Under the pieces are notes generated by a model. It did not search any database. It saw only the letters and a program-made list of their open reading frames with translations, and was not told the DNA's origin. From the NCBI GenBank assembly GCA_030430345.1, contig JAUIFT010000176.1, forward strand, positions 1-6,391: 6,391 nucleotides of DNA, in the 5' to 3' direction. The DNA comes from Calditrichia bacterium. GTDB taxonomy: Bacteria; Calditrichota; Calditrichia; RBG-13-44-9; J042. Positions 1 through 6,013 of this stretch are shown here, one piece after another (within the stretch, counting starts at the first letter, position 1; every line of letters starts with the position of its first letter). Both the position numbers and the translations under genes were made by a program.

Positions 1-834
1 ATATGCCTGCTTGGAAAGGTCATCATAAACCGCGACGGCGTGCATGCCGTTATCGCGGAAATATTCGCCCATTGCCGCGCCGGTATACGGAGCGATATAC
101 TGGAGTGCCGCGGATTCACTCGCATTCGCCACAACGACAATGGTATATTCCATCGCACCATGTTCTTCGAGTGTTTTCACAACTTTTGCAACCGTAGATG
201 CTTTCTGACCGATGGCGACATAAATACAATAGAGGGGCTTTTGCGGCGAGCCCGGCTGGTGGGTCGATTTCTGGTTTATAATTGTATCTATCGCAACCGC
301 GGTTTTCCCGGTCTGGCGGTCACCGATAATCAACTCACGCTGGCCACGGCCAATCGGGATCATCGAGTCAATCGCCTTTAATCCGGTTTGAACCGGCTCA
401 TGCACAGATTTCCGGTAAATTACCCCCGGCGCCTTACGTTCAATCGGGATAAATTCGGTCGCATTGATCGGCCCGCGTCCATCCAGTGGTTCGCCAAGCG
501 GATTTACGACACGCCCCAACAATTCTTTTCCTACCGGTACTTCTGCAATACGCTGGGTACGGGTAACGGATTCACCCTCTTTAATCGCTCTGTCATCACC
601 CAGGATAACGATACCGACGCTGTCTTCTTCCAGGTTAAGCACCATACCGGTGGCCCCGGAATCGAATTTCACCAATTCCCCGGCCATCACGCTGTTTAAC
701 CCATGGACACGCGCAATACCGTCTCCGACTTGCAGTACAGTACCGACTTCATATACATCTGCCTCTTTGTCCAGCCCCGCAAGCTGTTTTTTGATGATGG
801 CAGAGATTTCTTCCGGTCTTACATCTACGGCCAT
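1..834 (-). CDS. atpA: F1 ATP synthase subunit alpha, 5' part (cut by window edge)
   Basis: Alpha subunit of the catalytic F1 head, which alternates with beta in the alpha3beta3 hexamer and carries the non-catalytic nucleotide sites. The visible 278 residues start [13 protein letters not shown] and are about 55% of the usual ~505; the C-terminal part lies beyond the left edge. The N-terminal beta-barrel spans roughly residues 25-95. The Walker A motif GDRQTGKT is at 171-178 and a Walker B-like strand ending VYDDLSKQA is near 269-277. Between INQ and CIYVAIGQ there is a 14-residue loop (about 189-202) against about 6 in the E. coli protein; mitochondrial alpha also has a long loop there. The ATG is preceded by a GAGGAC Shine-Dalgarno at 841-846. 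It lies 17 bases after the atpH stop, so it belongs to the same transcript; atpG would be expected next. Identification is secure. Confidence 0.98.
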   Translation of the reverse strand, partial: MAVDVRPEEISAIIKKQLAGLDKEADVYEVGTVLQVGDGIARVHGLNSVMAGELVKFDSGATGMVLNLEEDSVGIVILGDDRAIKEGESVTRTQRIAEVPVGKELLGRVVNPLGEPLDGRGPINATEFIPIERKAPGVIYRKSVHEPVQTGLKAIDSMIPIGRGQRELIIGDRQTGKTAVAIDTIINQKSTHQPGSPQKPLYCIYVAIGQKASTVAKVVKTLEEHGAMEYTIVVVANASESAALQYIAPYTGAAMGEYFRDNGMHAVAVYDDLSKQAY

Positions 835-851
835 GTTTCTGTCCTCAGTTT

Positions 852-1391
852 TTACGCTTCTATCAGATTTTGCTTTAATTTCTTTAACTTATTTGAAAGG
901 CTGGTGTCGAAAACCATGTCATTCAAGCGAACCACAAATCCACCCAGCAGACTTTCGTCAATGTGGGAAGTGAGTATTACATTTTTCCCGGTTTCTTTAT
1001 CCAGACTTGTTTTCAGGCTTTCCAGCTGTTTGTCGGACAAAGGCACCACGCTGAATACTTGTCCGCGGATGATTCCGCGATGATCATCTAATTGATCTCT
1101 AAAATTATCAATGACTTGTGGGAGGTGGGCAACCCGGTTTTTGTTGATCAGCAAAGCAACAAAATTGAATGTCAGTGGTTGAAGGTGTTTTTGATATGCA
1201 GCTTTAAACGCTTTCAGCTTGAGAAAGTCGGCAGTGACCGGGGAATCCACCAATTCCCGGAAAGATTGAATATCGGCATAGTCCTTCGCCAATCGTTCCA
1301 GATCTTTCTCCACGATCTCCAGTTGTTTTTTATCCAGCGCTGTTTCAAATACTGCCTGCGCATACCGTTTTGCGACACGAGACCCTTTCAC
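852..1391 (-). CDS. atpH: F1 ATP synthase subunit delta (OSCP-like stalk protein)
   Basis: Subunit delta joins the peripheral stalk (b subunits) to the top of the alpha3beta3 head. The product has 179 residues, normal for the family. The N-terminal helical domain opens with [15 protein letters not shown] (about 4-18). The middle has the family-like [18 protein letters not shown] stretch (80-97). The C-terminal domain carries the signature [20 protein letters not shown] (143-162), followed by a basic helix. The start codon is GTG, chosen because family homology begins immediately and an AGAAGGGA ribosome binding site lies just upstream. It sits 12 bases after atpF and 17 before atpA, in the normal F-H-A order. 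Confidence 0.96.
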   Translation of the reverse strand: MKGSRVAKRYAQAVFETALDKKQLEIVEKDLERLAKDYADIQSFRELVDSPVTADFLKLKAFKAAYQKHLQPLTFNFVALLINKNRVAHLPQVIDNFRDQLDDHRGIIRGQVFSVVPLSDKQLESLKTSLDKETGKNVILTSHIDESLLGGFVVRLNDMVFDTSLSNKLKKLKQNLIEA

Positions 1392-1403
1392 GCAAAATCC
1401 CTT

Positions 1404-1898
1404 CTAATTTTTTTGACCCATATTAGCGATAGAATCATCAATAATTTTCTGATGTTTGTCTTTATCGACAACCACACCGATCAGTTTTGAAGTTGCATCG
1501 AAGACGATTTCGGCAACTTCCGCTTTTAGCGACGCGATCATGGTTTCGCGTTCCCGATCGATATCCGCTTTCGCGCGTTCTTTAATCTTTTGGGCTTCAT
1601 CCCGGGCTTGCTCGACGATATCATTTTTCATCTTTTCGGCCACTTGTTTACCCTCTTTGACCAGCTGCTGCATTTCTTCCTGGGCGGCAGCCAGTTTTTC
1701 CTGCTGTTCTGCCAGAAGCTTTTCAGCATTTTTCTGAGCAGACTCCGCCTTCTCCAGGCTTTCGGCAATCCGATTTTCCCGGGCCTCCACTGCATTCAGC
1801 AGTGGGCCCCAGGCAATTCGTCTAAGCACGATCAGCAGCAGAAAGAATGTTACTAAGCTCCAAATGAGCATTCCAGGTGAAAGTTTTAGTAATTCCAT
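1404..1898 (-). CDS. atpF: F0 ATP synthase subunit b (peripheral stalk)
   Basis: Subunit b dimerises to form the peripheral stalk that holds F1 against rotor torque. The product has 164 residues, typical length. A single N-terminal membrane helix lies at about 7-27 (SPGMLIWSLVTFFLLLIVL). It is followed by the family motif WGPLLNAVEARENRI (30-44), then a long charged, Ala/Glu/Lys-rich coiled coil to about 130, and a C-terminal part (about 130-164) that would contact delta. Only one b gene is visible; there is no b' paralogue next to it, so a homodimer is expected. The ATG follows a weak GCGAGAAA ribosome binding site. It lies 24 bases downstream of atpE. Confidence 0.97.
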   Translation of the reverse strand: MELLKLSPGMLIWSLVTFFLLLIVLRRIAWGPLLNAVEARENRIAESLEKAESAQKNAEKLLAEQQEKLAAAQEEMQQLVKEGKQVAEKMKNDIVEQARDEAQKIKERAKADIDRERETMIASLKAEVAEIVFDATSKLIGVVVDKDKHQKIIDDSIANMGQKN

Positions 1899-1922
1899 TC
1901 GGTTTCTCGCTTAGGTTAGAGA

Positions 1923-2150
1923 TTATTTTGTGCCTAATAAGAAGCAAATTACCAAACCGAAGAAAGCTACACCTTCGATCAGTGCTGCTGCGATAATCAT
2001 AGAAGTTCTGATAGCACCACCGGCTTCCGGCTGACGGGCGGTACCTTCCATTGCCTGACCACCGATTCTACCAATACCTAATCCAGTGCCGATTACTGCA
2101 AGACCTGCACCAATACCTGCTGCTAAATACGCTAATCCTGTTGCATCCAT
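1923..2150 (-). CDS. atpE: F0 ATP synthase subunit c (rotor ring)
   Basis: The c subunit forms the membrane rotor ring that carries ions past subunit a. The product has 75 residues in two membrane helices. The first contains the helix-packing GTGLGIG pattern (21-27). The polar loop has the hallmark ARQPE (38-42). The second helix carries the ion-binding carboxylate Glu59 in LIEGVAFFG. The positions that supply sodium ligands in Ilyobacter-type c rings (Gln32, Ser66 and Tyr70 there) align here with Ile26, Gly60 and Phe64, so I infer proton coupling. It has the strongest Shine-Dalgarno in the ATP synthase set and is preceded by a 248-base structured spacer, consistent with a need for more copies than other subunits. 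Confidence 0.98.
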   Translation of the reverse strand: MDATGLAYLAAGIGAGLAVIGTGLGIGRIGGQAMEGTARQPEAGGAIRTSMIIAAALIEGVAFFGLVICFLLGTK

Positions 2151-2158
2151 TTCGACTT

Positions 2159-2164
2159 CTCCTT
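2159..2164 (-). promoter_or_regulatory. Strong Shine-Dalgarno of atpE
   Basis: On the minus strand this reads AAGGAG, eight bases before the atpE ATG. It is a better match to the anti-Shine-Dalgarno than the sites before atpF or atpI. It fits high translation of the c subunit and fixes the start at the MDATGLAYLAAG reading. Confidence 0.8.
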
Positions 2165-2170
2165 CATTAA

Positions 2171-2188
2171 AAAATCATCATTGATTTT
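2171..2188 (-). repeat. AT-rich inverted repeat just upstream of atpE
   Basis: On the minus strand AAAATCA (2188-2182) and TGATTTT (2177-2171) form a perfect seven-base-pair stem with a four-base loop. A run of six T residues (2174-2169) overlaps its 3' arm and continues into the sequence before the atpE Shine-Dalgarno. With one G-C pair per arm it is a weak hairpin. It resembles a poor intrinsic terminator in shape, but could equally be a U-rich translation-enhancing leader or chance. Confidence 0.35.
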
Positions 2189-2247
2189 CGAGCCGGGTGA
2201 TTAAGTGCAGAGAAAATGACTGTAGAGGGAGGGGGCGCCATTATCGA

Positions 2248-2263
2248 TCGGGATACTTCCCGA
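2248..2263. repeat. Short inverted repeat in the atpB-atpE spacer
   Basis: TCGGGA (2248-2253) and TCCCGA (2258-2263) are perfect complements around a four-base loop. Flanking AGGGG (2230-2234) and CCCCT (2266-2270) could extend the fold by a second short helix. No T-run follows on the minus strand, so it does not look like a terminator. It could be an RNA structure or a protein-binding palindrome. Confidence 0.4.
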
Positions 2264-2357
2264 ATCCCCTTTACTTAATTCCCGTACTCTCTATTTAGTA
2301 ATATTGTTTGTTTCTTTTAAAACTAGGTAACTTATTTCACAAATCTTAAACCACTAC

Positions 2358-2387
2358 TAGCACGCATTATCAGCTTCATGCGTGCTA
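2358..2387 (-). repeat. Ten-base-pair inverted repeat downstream of atpB
   Basis: TAGCACGCAT (2358-2367) and ATGCGTGCTA (2378-2387) are perfect reverse complements around a ten-base loop. It begins 11 bases after the atpB stop codon in the direction of transcription. The following minus-strand bases (GTAGTGGTTTAAG) lack a clear T-run, so I do not call a true intrinsic terminator. A partial terminator, an mRNA processing site or a 3'-end stabiliser for the upstream message is possible. Confidence 0.5.
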
Positions 2388-2398
2388 TCGTTCGTTTT

Positions 2399-3229
2399 CT
2401 AGTGATCAGGATGCGCGGACATCCCGATAAACAGCGCGCTCAACATTGTAAATATGTAAGCCTGCAGAAAGGCAACAAACAGTTCGAGCAGATTAATTGC
2501 AATGGCCATTGGCACTGCCAGCAACGATACGTATACGCTATGCAATACAATAATCAATCCTAAAAGTGCGTAAATCACGGTATGTCCGGCGACCATGTTT
2601 GCGAAAAGACGCATCGCCAATGCAAAGGGCTTGGTAAAAAGTCCGAGAAATTCAATCGGCACCATAATCAGCAACAGTGGTTTTGGAACACCACCAGGCG
2701 CCAGATGCGCCAGGTAACCGCCCAGTCCATTCTGTTTAATGCCATAGGCCTGAGTTGCAATAAAAGTAATTATCGCAAAGGCGGCTGTAACGCTGAGGTT
2801 TCCGGTTGCGGTAGAAAGAATCGGGATTAGCCCTAATAAATTTAAAGTGAGAATAAAAAAGAAAATGGTAGAAAGGAAGGGGGTTAATTGCCGCCCGAGC
2901 TTATCGCCAATATTCGGAATCGCTATTTCATCGCGAATAAAGAGCACGAGCGACTCGACCATGCCAGCAAAGCCAGTCGGTACTGCCTTCGGTTTTCGGA
3001 AACTTAACCAAAGCGCCGTACCCAATACCAGGCTACCAAGCCAGAGCATTACTACATGTAATGTTATTGAGAAATCGAAGGGAATGCCGGCAATTACCAC
3101 CGGTTCAAAACTAGGAAGATGGGTCCCCAACCACGCATCGGCATCCTGAAGGTGATGGAGAATATATTCACCAAGTCCGCCTTCGCCATGTCCATCGTCG
3201 CCACTATCCCGTAAATACACTGCAGTCAT
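2399..3229 (-). CDS. atpB: F0 ATP synthase subunit a (proton channel)
   Basis: Subunit a forms the two half-channels that deliver ions to the c ring. The product has 276 residues. After an acidic and His-rich N-terminal segment (about 8-37) come five to six membrane helices. The essential arginine is Arg207 in FALAMRLFANMVAGH. The late helix has Glu249 and Gln256 in LLELFVAFLQAYIFTML, matching E. coli Glu219 and Gln252. The motif FFFILTLNLLGLIP (123-136) is also typical. Its ATG overlaps the stop of the AtpI-like gene by four bases (ATGA), indicating translational coupling; an AAAGGAA site lies just upstream. It is separated from atpE by the long spacer. Identification is certain. Confidence 0.98.
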   Translation of the reverse strand: MTAVYLRDSGDDGHGEGGLGEYILHHLQDADAWLGTHLPSFEPVVIAGIPFDFSITLHVVMLWLGSLVLGTALWLSFRKPKAVPTGFAGMVESLVLFIRDEIAIPNIGDKLGRQLTPFLSTIFFFILTLNLLGLIPILSTATGNLSVTAAFAIITFIATQAYGIKQNGLGGYLAHLAPGGVPKPLLLIMVPIEFLGLFTKPFALAMRLFANMVAGHTVIYALLGLIIVLHSVYVSLLAVPMAIAINLLELFVAFLQAYIFTMLSALFIGMSAHPDH

Positions 3230-3615
3230 TCTCGATTCCTTTCCACCTGAGAAGATTTATGAATGTGAAATATTTCCAACGTCATAAAAAGGAAATAGGT
3301 TGCTACCAGTGGTACCACTAGTGCAACCCGATTCATATCAAGCGCCCCTATTAAAATAAATAAAAGAGCGAAAATCAACAAAAATCTTAAAATAATCCCC
3401 CCGAAGACCGAGGCCAGAAAGGCGTTCTGAGATTTGTGGTAGCCCCAGTTGATGATTGCATATCCCAACAGGGCGTTTCCATACCCTATGGCGAGACCTG
3501 TCCAGGCAGCCTGATCATAAGCGTCATTATTCCACAAAGACAAAACAGCAACACTCACCAGCACACTCACTAACAACACCAACAGACTCTGCTTGAAGAA
3601 GCTCCAAAAATTCAT
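3226..3615 (-). CDS. AtpI-like four-helix membrane protein of the ATP synthase operon
   Basis: A 129-residue integral membrane protein with four predicted helices at about 10-28, 37-57, 66-90 and 96-117, and a short polar C-terminus. The second helix region (TGLAIGYGNALLGYAIINW) and its place just before atpB fit the AtpI/subunit I type. In other bacteria AtpI assists c-ring assembly and, with AtpZ, has been linked to Mg2+/Ca2+ transport; the role here is inferred from position and topology, since AtpI proteins are poorly conserved. The ATG overlaps the AtpZ-like stop by four bases and the stop overlaps the atpB start by four bases, so the three genes are chained. The ribosome binding site is weak, consistent with coupling. 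Confidence 0.75.
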   Translation of the reverse strand: MNFWSFFKQSLLVLLVSVLVSVAVLSLWNNDAYDQAAWTGLAIGYGNALLGYAIINWGYHKSQNAFLASVFGGIILRFLLIFALLFILIGALDMNRVALVVPLVATYFLFMTLEIFHIHKSSQVERNRE

Positions 3616-3902
3616 TTTTCCGACTTGTCATCAGGTTTTAAAAGAACAGTTTTAAAAAAATTATACATCCCTACTATTACACCGAGAATTGCCCCGATTC
3701 TAATATAATAAGGATTACCACCCAGCCAATTGTCGATCTCATATCCGATGTAAGTAAAGAGACCAATGGCTGCTAAAAAAAAGAAACCCATGTTCATATA
3801 GGGACCAATTTCTCGCATGGTTTCCGCGAGTGTAGCGCTAAATGAGGGATCAACAGGTTTCTTTTCTTTTTGCTTATTTTTTGACGGCTTCACGCGCGGC
3901 AT
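3612..3902 (-). CDS. atpZ: AtpZ/AtpI-family small membrane protein
   Basis: A two-helix protein of the AtpZ (ATPase gene 1) type found at the head of many F-type operons. With the chosen ATG it has 96 residues: a basic Lys/Pro-rich N-terminus (1-19), an amphipathic stretch, helix one at about 36-54, the family-like GYEIDNWLGGNPYY turn (53-66) with its conserved Asp, and helix two at about 66-86. The open frame could begin as far back as 3992, but that would overlap bactofilin by 119 bases; the ATG at 3902 gives family-typical length and has GAGAAAG upstream. Even so it overlaps the bactofilin 3' end by 29 bases. It ends in an ATGA overlap with the AtpI-like gene. The biochemical role (assembly or divalent-cation handling with AtpI) is inferred from the family. 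Confidence 0.82.
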   Translation of the reverse strand: MPRVKPSKNKQKEKKPVDPSFSATLAETMREIGPYMNMGFFFLAAIGLFTYIGYEIDNWLGGNPYYIRIGAILGVIVGMYNFFKTVLLKPDDKSEK

Positions 3903-4299
3903 TACCAGCTTTCTCGAAGAGGCCTTTCTTGCCATTCTGGGAAGCACCGCCGCCCATTTCAGATTTGCCGTTAAAGAAAGCGCCTTCATCAATCACCAGT
4001 TTGCCTGCACTGAGGTTTCCGTTCAAGGAAGAAGATTCCTGCAAAGTCAATTTCTGATCGATAAACACATTGCCTTCAATACGGCCGGCAATTTTGGCGG
4101 TCTTCGCGTAAACTTCACCAATAATTTCCCCATTCCGGCCAACGCTGACATCGTCTGCTGCCCGAATGATGCCTTTTACTTTTCCATCAATCCGGATACT
4201 GCCTTTGGTTTCAATGGTGCCTTCCAGGAAGGTGCCGGCAGTAATAAAATTCAGCTGGTTTTGAGGGGTCTCATTACTTTTCATTTTTTGAAAAGCCAT
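3874..4299 (-). CDS. Bactofilin (polymer-forming cytoskeletal protein)
   Basis: Bactofilins form nucleotide-independent filaments through a right-handed beta-helix and act as scaffolds for cell-wall enzymes. The product has 141 residues: a short disordered N-terminus (1-17), then a DUF583-type beta-helix at about 18-112 built of short repeats such as GTFLEGTIETKGSIRIDGKV, GEIIGEVYAKTAKIAGRIEG and LNGNLSAGKLVIDEGAFFNG, then a Gly/Lys-rich tail. Hydrophobic and glycine spacing repeats as expected for the fold. The M23 peptidase lies directly upstream, with only four bases between stop and start. The arrangement resembles known bactofilin-peptidase shape modules. The last 29 bases also encode the start of the AtpZ-like protein. 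Confidence 0.93.
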   Translation of the reverse strand: MAFQKMKSNETPQNQLNFITAGTFLEGTIETKGSIRIDGKVKGIIRAADDVSVGRNGEIIGEVYAKTAKIAGRIEGNVFIDQKLTLQESSSLNGNLSAGKLVIDEGAFFNGKSEMGGGASQNGKKGLFEKAGNAAREAVKK

Positions 4300-4303
4300 A
4301 ACG

Positions 4304-5086
4304 CTATTCTCCTAAAGTTAAATCCATAAAAAATTCCCGCGGGTTATAAGCTCGTCCATCTTTCCGAATCTCAAAATGAAGATGCGGTCCGGATGACGAC
4401 TCACCCGAGTTACCTAATAAAGCGATGACCTCTCCTTGTTTTACTTCCTGGCCAGCTCTCGCTAAATTCTGAGAGTTGTGACGGTAATCAGTCAGATATC
4501 CTCCCTCATGGTGGATCATCAAGACGTAACCGTATTTTACAGTCCATCCGCTAAATACCACAATACCATCCGCTGCAGCAACAATCGGCGTCCCTACTTT
4601 GGCAACAATATCAATGCCGGGATGCTCCGGTTCTTTAAATTCCTGCGAAATAAATCCCGCTACCGGAATTTTCAACGGAACGTTTGTGAATATGGAAATT
4701 TTACTCAAGTCATTATCAATTATCTTGTTTTCGGTCAACAAATCGTCATTTACTTTATCAACGAAACGCACATATCCCTGAAAACTATTATTTATCTTTT
4801 CCCGATAGGTCTGAATCGTATCCAATTGCGCCTGTAACTGGTAGGTAAGCTTCATCTGGTCTTTCAAACGAACCAGCTCTTCTTCAAGACGGTCCTTTTC
4901 GGAGGCTTTTTGCAGCACCTGGCTATATGTCACCAAACCGTAGATCAGCACAATAAAAAAAATGCCCAGAACTGCAAAACTTAAGTTGAGGGTTGAGTAG
5001 CGGATACGAAAATTTTTCGGCGGCACTTCCTGATTATCCGGAATAACCAGAATGCTCAATATCTTTTTCTTGTCTTTCTTGTGCAC
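4304..5086 (-). CDS. Membrane-anchored M23 (LytM-type) peptidoglycan endopeptidase
   Basis: A zinc metallopeptidase predicted to cut peptide cross-links in the periplasmic cell wall. It has 260 residues: a basic cytoplasmic tail (1-33) containing ILVIPDNQ and FRIRYS, one membrane helix at about 34-54, a coiled coil at about 56-100, and a C-terminal LytM domain (about 135-255). Zinc ligands appear intact: His155 and Asp159 in HPGID, and His237 in GPHLHFEI; the catalytic histidines His203 (YRHNS) and His235 are also present, so it should be active. The start must be GTG at 5086 or further in, because an in-frame stop lies four codons upstream; GAGAAA precedes it. It follows parB by 30 bases and precedes bactofilin by four non-coding bases. 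Related shape peptidases include LmdC of Hyphomonas and Csd1 of Helicobacter, but orthology is not shown. Confidence 0.93.
   Translation of the reverse strand: MHKKDKKKILSILVIPDNQEVPPKNFRIRYSTLNLSFAVLGIFFIVLIYGLVTYSQVLQKASEKDRLEEELVRLKDQMKLTYQLQAQLDTIQTYREKINNSFQGYVRFVDKVNDDLLTENKIIDNDLSKISIFTNVPLKIPVAGFISQEFKEPEHPGIDIVAKVGTPIVAAADGIVVFSGWTVKYGYVLMIHHEGGYLTDYRHNSQNLARAGQEVKQGEVIALLGNSGESSSGPHLHFEIRKDGRAYNPREFFMDLTLGE
4309..4313 (-). promoter_or_regulatory. Bactofilin Shine-Dalgarno inside the M23 3' end
   Basis: The minus-strand AGGAG lies within the final codons of the M23 peptidase gene, nine bases before the bactofilin ATG. The overlap of signal and coding sequence ties expression of the two genes and supports the 4299 start. 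Confidence 0.75.
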
Positions 5087-5116
5087 GGTATTTCTCTATA
5101 ATTCTATGGCCATTCT

Positions 5117-6013
5117 CTAAAACTTTATTTGATCAAAAATATCGATCAATCTTTCCAGGTCCTCATTGGAATAGAAAGTTACTTCGATGGAGCCGCCTTC
5201 TTTCCGGGTGCGAATTTTCACCTGGGTGCCGAGCTTTTCCCGTAACTTCGATTCCGCTTTACCGACAAAAGCACTTTTCCGGCGATTGACCGTTTTCGGC
5301 GTAATTCCGTTTGCTTTCTCATGGGCTTTTTTCGCCAGTTGCTCGACGTTGCGAACTGAGAGCGATTCTTTAACGGTTTTCCGCCAGATTCTCGTTTGCA
5401 CGTCCGGCTTCTCTACCCGAAGCAAGGCGCGGGCATGTCCTTCTTTAATTTCTCCGGCCCGCAAGCTTTCCTGAATCTTGTTCGGCAATTTCAGCAGACG
5501 AATCACATTTGATACCGTCGTACGATCCTTACCAATTTTTTTTGCAACGTCTTCCTGGGTGAGTCCGCACTCGTCAATCAAGCGCTGATAGCCCTTGCCC
5601 AGATCGATCGGATTGAGATGTTCGCGTTGCACATTCTCAATCAGTGCAATTTCTAACATTTCTTCGTCGGTTGCAATATCTTTTATATATGCTGGAATTT
5701 GCTTGATTCCCAGGGAAATCGAAGCACGCAACCGCCGCTCTCCGGCAACCAGCTGATAACGGCCATCACTCAACGGCCGAACCAGTACCGGTTGAATTAC
5801 TCCTTTTTCCTTGATGGACCGCTTCAGGTCTTCAAAGGAATCTTCATCGAAAATAATCCGGGGCTGAAAGGGATTGGGTTCAATCAGGGCGACTTCCAGT
5901 TCGTGCATAGACAAGCCAACACCGGATGCCTCCGAACTGCTTACCTGCTCTTCCACTACGGAGGGGATCAGTGCATGCAGCCCTTTGCCCAGACGGTTTT
6001 TCCCTTTTTTCAT
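5117..6013 (-). CDS. parB: Chromosome-partitioning protein ParB (CTPase clamp)
   Basis: ParB binds parS, loads onto DNA as a CTP-dependent clamp and stimulates ParA to segregate the origin. The product has 298 residues, usual for chromosomal ParB. The N-terminal RLGKGLHALIP (7-17) is the ParA-contact motif. The CTP-binding domain follows from about 36, with NPFQPR (47-52), GERRLRA (91-97) and ENVQRE (126-131). The helix-turn-helix spans about 151-172 (LTQEDVAKKIGKDRTTVSN). The C-terminal dimerisation domain ends at about 266-298 in a helix LERLIDIF. The ATG overlaps the parA stop by four bases and has AGAGGAAG at 6023-6030. I saw no canonical parS palindrome (TGTTTCACGTGAAACA type) in the window. 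Confidence 0.97.
   Translation of the reverse strand: MKKGKNRLGKGLHALIPSVVEEQVSSSEASGVGLSMHELEVALIEPNPFQPRIIFDEDSFEDLKRSIKEKGVIQPVLVRPLSDGRYQLVAGERRLRASISLGIKQIPAYIKDIATDEEMLEIALIENVQREHLNPIDLGKGYQRLIDECGLTQEDVAKKIGKDRTTVSNVIRLLKLPNKIQESLRAGEIKEGHARALLRVEKPDVQTRIWRKTVKESLSVRNVEQLAKKAHEKANGITPKTVNRRKSAFVGKAESKLREKLGTQVKIRTRKEGGSIEVTFYSNEDLERLIDIFDQIKF

Larger units (their letters stand above)
2151..2398 (-). promoter_or_regulatory. atpB-atpE intergenic region, candidate leader of atpE
   Basis: This 248-base stretch is the only sizeable non-coding DNA in the window; all other gaps are 30 bases or less. It contains a ten-base-pair inverted repeat shortly after the atpB stop, a six-base-pair GC-richer one in the middle, an AT-rich one before atpE, and a pyrimidine-rich tract on the minus strand (about 2226-2238). 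A very weak sigma70-like pair reads TTGTGA (2342-2337), 17 bases, then TAAAAG (2319-2314), with about four of six matches in each box. I do not regard that as proof of a promoter. I see no tRNA-like fold and no supportable gene. The likely role is separate transcriptional or mRNA-level control of atpE. Confidence 0.4.

Noticed and set aside
3..1490. Plus-strand open frames of 100-170 codons opposite atpA and atpH
   Set aside because: They are antisense to highly conserved ATP synthase genes, with no recognisable domains or ribosome binding sites.
2226..2238. G-rich tract on the plus strand as a possible G-quadruplex
   Set aside because: Only two G runs of three or more are present; four are needed.
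2167..2241. A 24-codon minus-strand ORF ending 16 bases before atpE, a possible leader peptide
   Set aside because: No Shine-Dalgarno at proper distance, length well within chance, and the sequence is better explained as structured leader. Only conservation or ribosome profiling could rescue it.
2314..2342. A sigma70-like promoter for atpE
   Set aside because: Both boxes match only about four of six positions, and promoter consensus differs in FCB bacteria; kept only as a remark in the spacer entry.
2332..2379. A 15-codon minus-strand ORF starting inside the hairpin after atpB
   Set aside because: No ribosome binding site, start buried in a stem, and too short to distinguish from chance.
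2378..2396. An intrinsic terminator on the plus strand (hairpin followed by TCGTTCGTTTT)
   Set aside because: No plus-strand gene ends here, and the T-run is interrupted.
3817..4329. A 170-codon plus-strand frame opposite bactofilin and atpZ
   Set aside because: It is antisense to a clear bactofilin beta-helix, whose repeats create long open antisense frames.
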